A stretch of 64,000 nucleotides of DNA from Toxotes chatareus. Lineage: Eukaryota > Chordata > Actinopteri > Toxotidae. The stretch lies in NCBI GenBank assembly GCA_016801885.1, contig CM028893.1:7143950-7207949 (forward strand), in the 5' to 3' direction. The notes under the pieces are model-generated. The model was given only the letters and a program-made list of their open reading frames with translations, was not told the origin of the DNA and searched no databases. Below, one piece after another: positions 61,701-64,000 of this stretch. Every line of letters starts with the position of its first letter. Positions within the stretch are counted from its first letter, which is position 1. The position numbers were made by a program, and so were the translations under genes.

Positions 61701-63866
61701 TAAACATTACGAAGGGCACAACAGACACATTCTCTCAGCATATACTTAAAAAGGAGGCACACTTCAGTGGACGAGGGTAGTGTTGATAATGCACAACTTG
61801 GCAACTTGGCTTCTCTGAGAAACACAATAGCTTAATCAGTGAATACTAATAGAATTCAAACCTTTAAGGTCAGCATTTGCTCTTAGGTCACTTTAATTTG
61901 AACTTCCTCTGAACAAAGGTTTTTGAGGTAAACGTCTGAAGAAGACAGAGCTCAAGCTACCGTTAGAAAATCAGGCCAAAAACTCCTATTGCACAAAAGA
62001 TACATGCCATTCATGCAGAGGACGACAGCAGAGGGAAAGATTGGAATTTTGTCAAGCTTAGCTACTCACATGTTCAGTTGAATCATCATATTCCCACTGA
62101 TTATGATATCAGAATATGGAGAGAAAAGAGACAACAAATAAGGCCAGGTACAGACACTAATCCCCGGTGAGAAAATGTAAACAATTTGCCACCAGATAAA
62201 TTTGTTTGTTGATTAAAAACAATTATGGTGAAAGAAGCAGTAGTCATATGTAGACTTGTGCAGATAAACATGCACACGATTTCTGCATCCATTAGAAATA
62301 TATTTAGTGACAAAATGGTTGAATAGTCACTATTTTACTTAGTTTATTGATGTGATGGAAATTAGCTTTTTTCCGCTCCATATGTAAGGCCTGCACATGT
62401 AAAGGTGAGAGAGAGAAAGCAATAATATGTGTGTGAGGGAAGATGTGGCTGGCTGAGGCGGGTGTTGTACCTGGGCATCATCAATCAGGATGTCCTTGAT
62501 GACTGGCTGTCCTGTGGGCTCCCCATTAACCATCCTGACATAGTGCACCTGGTACCCTCGGATCTGACCGTGCTGCTTGGTGGGCATCGGTGAGCGCCAG
62601 ATCACTTTAATTGATGAGGAGTTGACAGCCTCCACCTCAACTTTACGAGGTGGCCCACTAGGAACTGGAGGAACACCATGGGATAGAAGAAAAAAGGTCA
62701 AAATTATAGAGAACCCCTTCACCCGCTTTTTAAATCTTGGCCAGAGTCGAAGCGCAAAATGCTGCAGTGACAAAAAAAAATATCACAAAAGTGCAGCAAA
62801 CTGCAACAAGCACTGCATGACATTAATATTTCAACAATGGTAAGGGGGAAAAAACAACAGCAAAAACAGGTCTGACAACTGACCTAATCTTTAAACATTA
62901 AAAATGGGTAGAGTGGATTTTAAAAACATGGAATAAAAATGTGTTTTGCCAAAATAGAAAAGTGGAGCCAAAGAGGGGGGGGCTTCAAGTGATTGAAATG
63001 CTTGAAGCACTACAAGAATTTTGGCTATGGAGCAAGGAAAAATAAATAAAAAATGATTCTATCACATGAGGGGAGAAAAAATAAAAATAAAAAATGGCCT
63101 TCAAAAAAATTCTTCCACCTTTTGTTATTCCAACTGTCCAGAACTTGTCCTTTTACCAAGTTCCTAAAAAAAAAGTGAGGGTTTAAAAAAAATGCTGCCA
63201 TTCAAAAACACTGCAGAGAACATTTCAAAGTTTCAAAAATGACAGTTGGGACTGGAAGTTGGAGGCCAGCAGCTGAAAATGCCATACCATGTGTTGAAAT
63301 TGAGCAGCGTAGAGGGAAAAAAAAAAGCCAAAAAAGGTGCTGTTGCAAAGTGAGTCATTGTTTGTTTGGATAAAAAAAAGTGCAAAGTCCAAAACGGGGC
63401 TAAAAGTATCAAGTGGCGACAGTCATATTAGAAGCAGGCAGAGAAAGGTAGAAGAGAAGAGGGAATTGTAGATGTAGGCGAGGTTGTTAGTATTTGTCGG
63501 GGTAGGTTAAGAGGGGTAGACTGGATTTGCGGCTGTGGCTTTGTTTTAGCGAACACATACCATCCTCCTCTGTGCGGGTGAGCTGTGGCTGACTTTCTGG
63601 TCCTGCTCCGACATCTGTATGAGCAATGACCGTCACACGGTACTCTGTCCATTTTTCCAAGTTTTCCAAAAGGTACTGGGACTTTTCCGGGGGGATGCTG
63701 GAGATTTGATGAGTAGTGGTATCCTCTCCTTCGGTTGCAGCATATTGGATGGTGTATTGTGTTATGATCCCATTTTGTAATTCCACTGGGGGTGGCCGCC
63801 AACTTACCAGGATGCTGGTGGAGCTGGGGCTATGGCACTCGACTTCCTGAGGTGGGCCCGAGGGTT
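31681..63866 (-). CDS. ptprd: receptor-type protein tyrosine phosphatase delta (partial gene, 25 exons)
   Basis: Gene-level entry; exons are listed separately. The gene encodes a single-pass presynaptic adhesion receptor with Ig and FN3 repeats outside and two tandem phosphatase domains inside. Seen here: FN3 domains 4-8, a furin-like site, the membrane helix, D1 with WPDHG and [10 protein letters not shown], and D2 with WPEQG and [10 protein letters not shown]. The exons join in one frame to about 1,323 residues; human PTPRD is about 1,912, so roughly 600 N-terminal residues lie off the right edge. PTPRD is preferred over PTPRS and PTPRF because of PWDNPDEM-LLKEI, ARNLYAYIQKLTQI, WEHNST and the DQYQFCYRA C-terminus. 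Which fish paralogue it is cannot be told. Confidence 0.9.
31750..32290 (-). other. intron, nothing else seen
   Basis: Between the last two coding exons. Donor GTAAGA, acceptor CCAG. No further exon or repeat recognised. Confidence 0.8.
32291..32426 (-). CDS. ptprd: ptprd exon: D2 P-loop
   Basis: 136 bp. The first base completes the serine codon of the D2 signature, then [20 protein letters not shown] follows, and the exon ends RPAMVQTE. The P-loop HC(S)AGVGRTG is intact, so D2 keeps its cysteine and arginine; low activity in this family comes from other positions. Acceptor CACAG, donor GTAAGA. Exon length and phase match the standard LAR-family structure. Confidence 0.96.
32691..32845 (-). 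CDS. ptprd: ptprd exon: D2 WPE loop
   Basis: 155 bp, phase 0 start. Encodes DGQSRTVRQFQFTDWPEQG, then VPKSGEGFIDFIGQVHK and GPISVHC. The loop that carries the general-acid aspartate in active phosphatases (WPD) reads WPEQG, the known D2 substitution in LAR-type receptors. The exon ends two bases into the serine codon after the catalytic cysteine. Acceptor TTCCCAG, donor GTAAGT. Confidence 0.96.
32846..33605 (-). other. intron, nothing else seen
   Basis: A poly-A run lies near 33498-33517 on the plus strand. No exon-like frame with splice sites recognised. Confidence 0.75.
33606..33731 (-). CDS. ptprd: ptprd exon: D2 core strand region
   Basis: 126 bp, exactly 42 codons. Starts [20 protein letters not shown] and ends REFKVTDAR. 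The KCxxYWP motif is the classical phosphatase motif next to the active site. Acceptor CCTACAG, donor GTAAGC. The sequence appears identical or nearly so to mammalian LAR-family D2, which is strongly conserved. Confidence 0.96.
33934..34060 (-). CDS. ptprd: ptprd exon: D2 central region
   Basis: 127 bp. The first base completes an arginine codon, then [20 protein letters not shown] and [20 protein letters not shown] follow. WEHNST fits PTPRD; PTPRS, as I recall it, has WENNST. Acceptor CCCATAG, donor GTACGC. Confidence 0.96.
34196..34374 (-). CDS. ptprd: ptprd exon: start of D2
   Basis: 179 bp, phase 0. Encodes RLANTKAHTSRFISANLSCN, then [20 protein letters not shown] and GSDYINASFIDGY. The phosphotyrosine-recognition loop, KNRY in D1, is KNRL here, the second known D2 change that lowers activity. 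Acceptor CTTATGCAG, donor GTAAGT. Confidence 0.96.
34375..35257 (-). other. intron between D1 and D2
   Basis: Carries an A run near 34668-34681 and a T run near 35220-35236 (plus strand), the latter just inside the donor. The donor is the poor GTTCAA (see findings). No other exon recognised. Confidence 0.75.
35258..35543 (-). CDS. ptprd: ptprd exon: D1 P-loop and C-terminal half of D1
   Basis: 286 bp. The first base finishes the serine codon of [30 protein letters not shown] follows, then the Q-loop QTEDQYVF and the D1-D2 linker ARNLYAYIQKLTQI and GENVTGMELEFK. This is the catalytic domain's active-site exon. The linker wording fits PTPRD better than PTPRS or PTPRF. The acceptor is a good GATTACAG. 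The donor AAG/GTTCAA is weak, but the join FK-RL to the D2 exon is exactly the family sequence, so I place the end at 35258. Confidence 0.94.
35544..40559 (-). other. 5-kb intron inside the D1 signature motif
   Basis: The largest intron in the window; it splits the serine codon of HCSAGVG. Contains a purine-rich stretch near 37190-37300, an A22 run (39250-39271), a T run near 39902-39917 and an enhancer-like block at about 39590-39830. Open frames here lack splice-site support. Confidence 0.75.
39590..39830. promoter_or_regulatory. candidate intronic conserved element
   Basis: Moderately complex noncoding block with repeated AATTAA and CTAATTAAC homeodomain-like cores and TTAATTCC, between simple-sequence flanks. 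Inferred only from motif content; conservation untested. Confidence 0.2.
40560..40714 (-). CDS. ptprd: ptprd exon: D1 WPD loop
   Basis: 155 bp, the same length and phase as its D2 counterpart at 32691-32845, as expected for tandem domains of common origin. Encodes [20 protein letters not shown], then GVPEHPTPFLAFLRRVKACN and GPMVVHC. The general-acid aspartate of WPD and the catalytic cysteine are both present, so D1 should be active. Acceptor TTTTGTAG, donor GTAAGA. Confidence 0.96.
40840..40959 (-). CDS. ptprd: ptprd exon: D1 core
   Basis: 120 bp, 40 codons: VKCDQYWPTRGTETYGLIQV, then TLLDTVELATYCVRTFALFK. KCDQYWP is the D1 version of the conserved motif. Acceptor CTATTACAG, donor GTAAGA; the following intron is only 125 bp. 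Confidence 0.96.
40960..42573 (-). other. intron, nothing else seen
   Basis: Holds a purine-rich (GGGA)n-like tract near 42117-42150. No exon or element recognised. Confidence 0.75.
42574..42749 (-). CDS. ptprd: ptprd exon: D1 N-terminal core
   Basis: 176 bp. Two bases complete a glycine codon, then IPGSDYINANYIDGYRKQNA, YIATQGSLPETFGEFWRMIW and EQRSAIVVMMTKLEERSR. Pairs with the D2 exon at 33934-34060. Acceptor CTTCTTAG, donor GTAAGA. Confidence 0.96.
42750..45784 (-). other. 3-kb intron, nothing else seen
   Basis: Contains homopolymer runs (A near 42822-42837; T about 20 at 42982-43001; T near 45568-45586). No supported exon. Confidence 0.75.
45785..45908 (-). CDS. ptprd: ptprd exon: D1 phosphotyrosine loop
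   Basis: 124 bp, starts in phase 0. Encodes [20 protein letters not shown], then [20 protein letters not shown] and D plus one base. KNRY carries the tyrosine that stacks on the substrate phosphotyrosine, again marking D1 as the working domain. Acceptor TTCTTACAG, donor GTATGC. Confidence 0.96.
45909..49020 (-). other. 3-kb intron with one unexplained exon-like frame
   Basis: Mostly AT-rich. The exception is an open frame at 47713-47950, listed separately. Confidence 0.7.
47713..47950 (-). other. unrecognised exon-like open frame
   Basis: On the minus strand, after an acceptor-like TTTGCAG ending at 47951, an open frame without ATG reads TLGEPKKLRKQEVLSVVRDR, then NGQPFSAHFCGFCNGSKIYE and VTVWVPAKLPSHYC, and runs to a TAA that overlaps AATAAA. 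The GC-rich third positions near 47800-47930 stand out from the intron and look coding. I do not recognise the protein. The frame does not match phase 0 needed by the neighbouring ptprd exons, where inclusion would hit a stop within about 20 codons. It may be a fragment of a retrocopied gene, a poison exon, or chance. Confidence 0.25.
49021..49118 (-). CDS. ptprd: ptprd exon: juxtamembrane wedge
   Basis: 98 bp. Two bases complete a codon, then MASHPPIPIMDLADHLERLK and ANDNLKFSQEYE. This is the helix-turn-helix wedge just before D1 in LAR-type receptors. Acceptor TTGACAG, donor GTAAGT. Confidence 0.96.
49119..49686 (-). other. intron, nothing else seen
   Basis: Downstream neighbour of the 42-nt cassette exon. 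No additional exon recognised. Confidence 0.75.
49687..49728 (-). CDS. ptprd: ptprd 42-nt cassette exon (juxtamembrane insert)
   Basis: Flanked by acceptor CCTCCACAG and donor GTTAGT. It opens with two bases that complete a glycine codon and ends with one base that makes a serine with the next exon. Included, it reads SGAPSHPSNLHLSS between QTPG and MASHPPIPI; skipped, the frame is unchanged. Human PTPRD isoforms carry a 14-residue insert (SDDSGYPGNLHSSS) at exactly this point, with the same length and the shared NLH-SS ending. Inclusion levels need RNA data. Confidence 0.88.
49729..51736 (-). other. 2-kb intron, nothing else seen
   Basis: An A-run of about 18 lies near 49959-49976. Purine-rich and otherwise unremarkable. 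Confidence 0.75.
51737..51849 (-). CDS. ptprd: ptprd exon: cytoplasmic juxtamembrane
   Basis: 113 bp. One base completes arginine, then KRAESEARKGSLPNSKEMPL and HHPTDPVELRRLNFQTP plus one base. A basic, serine-rich linker between the membrane and the wedge. DPVELRRLNFQTPG is a LAR-family hallmark and KRAESE fits PTPRD. Acceptor TTCTGCAG, donor GTGAGT. Confidence 0.95.
51850..52878 (-). other. intron, nothing else seen
   Basis: Contains a T run near 52348-52362. Lies 3' of the 12-nt microexon. Confidence 0.75.
52879..52890 (-). CDS. ptprd: ptprd 12-nt microexon (SKPD insert)
   Basis: The minus strand reads CAAACCAGACAG, preceded by GGAGCAG and followed by a strong GTAAGA donor. With the split codons on each side it changes YK-R-KRAE to YK-SKPDR-KRAE, four extra residues directly after the membrane helix. 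Human PTPRD has the same SKPDR insert at this point. Upstream the acceptor region holds TTTCTTTCCTTGCTGACC, with a branch-point-like CTGAC and a UGC motif about 15-25 nt before the exon, typical of neuronal microexons. Confidence 0.87.
52891..55033 (-). other. 2.1-kb intron, nothing else seen
   Basis: Contains an A run near 53400-53417 and a GGCC-rich patch near 54268-54292. No supported exon. Confidence 0.7.
55034..55194 (-). CDS. ptprd: ptprd exon: transmembrane helix
   Basis: 161 bp, phase 0. Starts IMYATSPYSDPVVSADIDPQ, then PIIDEEEGLIW, followed by the hydrophobic helix [20 protein letters not shown] and the basic stop-transfer YKR. The acidic DEEEG before the helix and the helix itself are LAR-family signatures. 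Acceptor CATATCAG, donor GTAAGA. Confidence 0.97.
55195..56153 (-). other. intron with a GC-richer patch
   Basis: The segment at about 55640-55960 is GC-richer than the flanks, with several CAGCTG E-boxes (near 55762 and 55952) and GCTGCAG palindromes, and no reading frame with splice sites. Possibly regulatory; weakly supported. Confidence 0.6.
56154..56363 (-). CDS. ptprd: ptprd exon: furin site and membrane-proximal ectodomain
   Basis: 210 bp, 70 codons. Starts LLKEINRTSRGLRFRRQAEP; RFRR (residues 13-16) fits the furin rule R-x-K/R-R, and this family is known to be cut here into two non-covalently joined subunits. An N-glycosylation sequon NRT lies just before it. Continues KAYIAAYFKDLPKEFTLGDG, and QEYIFFVLAVLEMSEN at the end. 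Acceptor CTGTAG, donor GTAAGT. Confidence 0.95.
56364..58300 (-). other. 1.9-kb intron with a GT repeat
   Basis: Holds (GT)9 at 57191-57208 with imperfect GT-rich flanks. No exon recognised. Confidence 0.75.
57191..57208. repeat. (GT)n microsatellite
   Basis: Nine GT units, intronic, followed by further interrupted TG-rich sequence to about 57275. Confidence 0.95.
58301..58394 (-). CDS. ptprd: ptprd exon: membrane-proximal ectodomain
   Basis: 94 bp. One base completes arginine, then GYYIVVVPLKKQRTGKFSKP and WDNPDEMNLEE. KF-KPW--PDEM-L-EL continuing to LLKEI is the PTPRD wording; PTPRS and PTPRF differ clearly here. Acceptor TTTTGCAG, donor GTAGGT. Confidence 0.95.
58395..59519 (-). other. 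intron, nothing else firmly seen
   Basis: A GC-richer block at 58750-59030 with a CTAATTAGC core shows open frames on both strands but no matching splice sites or known protein. It may be a conserved noncoding element. Confidence 0.6.
59520..59776 (-). CDS. ptprd: ptprd exon: second half of FN3 domain 8
   Basis: 257 bp, phase 0. Starts ILYDNGQSVEVDGKQTQKLI, then LQPETQYSFLLTNRGNSAGG and TAPDILRTKPYLIGKTNSDG. The LxPxTxYxF segment is the FN3 tyrosine corner, and LTNRGNSAGGLQHRV is typical of PTPRD. Acceptor GCATACAG, donor GTGAGT. Confidence 0.95.
59918..60018 (-). CDS. ptprd: ptprd exon: first half of FN3 domain 8
   Basis: 101 bp. Two bases complete alanine, then VFAKNFHVKAAMKTSVWLTW and EIPDTYNPAQPFT. 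VFAKNFHVKA-MKTSV-L-W is a LAR-family block; its tryptophan is the FN3 core. Acceptor CTTTTAG, donor GTGAGC. Confidence 0.95.
60019..60455 (-). other. intron, nothing else seen
   Basis: Short intron with no recognised element. Confidence 0.8.
60456..61043 (-). CDS. ptprd: ptprd exon: FN3 domains 6 and 7
   Basis: 588 bp, the longest exon here, coding two FN3 modules without an intron. FN6: VPDKPRLMISTTNMGTALLQ, YRLRFGRKDVDPLTVIEFSE, HKGASYTFRLSARNKVGFGE. FN7: VPSGYPQSITAEG, IQVSWKPVLLAERNGQIVKY, LKADTTYDIKMCAFTNKGSG and PYSPSVQFRT. In mammals the middle FN3 repeats are often skipped in brain isoforms; skipping this exon alone (588 = 3 x 196) would keep frame. Acceptor GTGCTTAG, donor GTAGGA. 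Confidence 0.95.
61044..61490 (-). other. intron, nothing else seen
   Basis: T-rich on the plus strand; no exon or element recognised. Confidence 0.8.
61491..61608 (-). CDS. ptprd: ptprd exon: C-terminal part of FN3 domain 5
   Basis: 118 bp, phase 0. EMIITELQAETTYSVTVAAY, then TTKGDGARSKPKLITTTGA plus one base. TKGDGARSKPK is a constant LAR-family stretch. Acceptor CTTTACAG, donor GTAACG. Confidence 0.95.
61609..62069 (-). other. intron, nothing else seen
   Basis: Lies 3' of the 27-nt microexon. No further exon recognised. Confidence 0.8.
62070..62096 (-). CDS. ptprd: ptprd 27-nt microexon in FN3 domain 5
   Basis: The minus strand codes WEYDDSTEH, with acceptor ATAATCAG and donor GTGAGT. 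It sits in phase 0 between DDAQ and EMII, so inclusion or skipping keeps frame. Human PTPRD has WEFDDTTEH at the same place, and LAR (PTPRF) has a 9-residue alternative element (LASE-c) in FN5. The insert adds acidic residues to an FN3 loop that could tune ligand binding. A pyrimidine tract (TCTCTTTTCTCTCC) lies about 20 nt upstream. Confidence 0.9.
62097..62470 (-). other. intron, nothing else seen
   Basis: Donor GTACAA is below average strength, in keeping with a regulated microexon downstream of it. No other feature. Confidence 0.75.
62471..62664 (-). CDS. ptprd: ptprd exon: N-terminal part of FN3 domain 5
   Basis: 194 bp. Two bases complete valine, then PSGPPRKVEVEAVNSSSIKV, IWRSPMPTKQHGQIRGYQVH and YVRMVNGEPTGQPVIKDILI before DDAQ. 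HGQIRGYQVHYVRM is a LAR-family signature. A glycosylation sequon NSS is present. Acceptor TTCCTCCAG, donor GTACAA. Confidence 0.95.
62665..63560 (-). other. intron, A-rich on the plus strand
   Basis: Several short A runs (near 63073-63095, 63165-63190 and 63320) and a G7 run near 62977. No exon recognised. Confidence 0.75.
63561..63866 (-). CDS. ptprd: ptprd exon: FN3 domain 4 (first exon in window)
   Basis: 306 bp. Two bases complete a codon from the exon beyond the window, then PSGPPQEVECHSPSSTSILV, SWRPPPVELQNGIITQYTIQ, LLENLEKWTEYRVTVIAHTD and VGAGPESQPQLTRTEED plus one base. A complete FN3 module. Acceptor ACCAACCAG, donor GTATGT. The right end relies on this acceptor and on the family starting the domain at (K)PS-PPQ. 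Confidence 0.92.
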
Positions 63867-64000
63867 CTGGTTGGTGGGTTGGATTTTGGAGCAGGTGCAG
63901 GTTTTGTTTTTTTTGTTTTTTGTTTTTTTGTTTGTCGGGCAGTTCATTAAGTTGAGTTTGTTTTAAAGGAGTTGCAGTTTTCATTTTGATTGGGGTGATG
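63867..64000 (-). other. intron continuing past the window edge
   Basis: Upstream intron with a TTTTGTTTTT-rich plus-strand stretch. The preceding exon is outside the window. Confidence 0.8.

Noticed and set aside
63428..63802. Minus-strand open frame of 124 codons over the first exon
   Set aside because: It is an out-of-frame shadow of the FN3-4 exon.
31681..63866. Assignment to PTPRF or PTPRS
   Set aside because: Linker, membrane-proximal and C-terminal wording (ARNLYAYIQKLTQI, PWDNPDEM, WEHNST, DQYQFCYRA) and the WEYDDSTEH and SKPDR mini-exons fit PTPRD better. A formal tree was not possible here.
1..64000. tRNA, rRNA, snRNA, CRISPR or operon-like features
   Set aside because: No box B-like motifs in cloverleaf context, no snRNA landmarks and no spaced direct repeats were found; the DNA is a vertebrate gene and its flank.

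Overview
The window looks like teleost fish nuclear DNA: AT-rich spacers, many poly-A/T runs and simple repeats, a decayed Tc1-type transposon, and a multi-exon vertebrate receptor gene with mostly short introns. No prokaryotic, organellar or viral gene was seen.

The one gene I can support lies on the minus strand. It is the 3' two-thirds of a type IIa (LAR-family) receptor protein tyrosine phosphatase, best matched to PTPRD (fish ptprd). Twenty-five coding exons run from 63866 down to the stop codon at 31681-31683. All splice phases close without a break, giving about 1,323 codons with every optional exon included. The signal peptide, Ig domains, FN3 domains 1-3 and promoter lie upstream, beyond the right edge. 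In order the exons encode FN3 domains 4 to 8 (63866-59520), the membrane-proximal region with a furin-like RFRR site (58394-56154), the transmembrane helix (55194-55034), the juxtamembrane/wedge region (52890-49021), the active phosphatase domain D1 (49118-35258) and the weakly active or inactive domain D2 (34374-31681). The protein would be a presynaptic adhesion receptor: the ectodomain binds ligands across the synapse, and D1 dephosphorylates targets inside the cell.

Three small in-frame cassette exons are present: 27 nt in FN5, 12 nt just after the membrane helix, and 42 nt before the wedge. All three sit where mammalian LAR-family genes carry alternative mini-exons, and none is visible to an ORF scan.

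From about 28.5 to 31.68 kb is the probable 3' UTR and flank; its end cannot be fixed by eye. From 1 to about 28.5 kb I see no gene. That desert holds simple repeats, a Tc1/mariner transposase relic near 18.3 kb on the minus strand, and a few compact segments that look like candidate conserved enhancers (for example 4.4-4.8 kb and 9.36-9.6 kb). Intronic oddities include an unexplained exon-like reading frame near 47.7-47.95 kb and a weak splice donor after the D1 domain. No alignment was run; family assignments rest on remembered family sequences.
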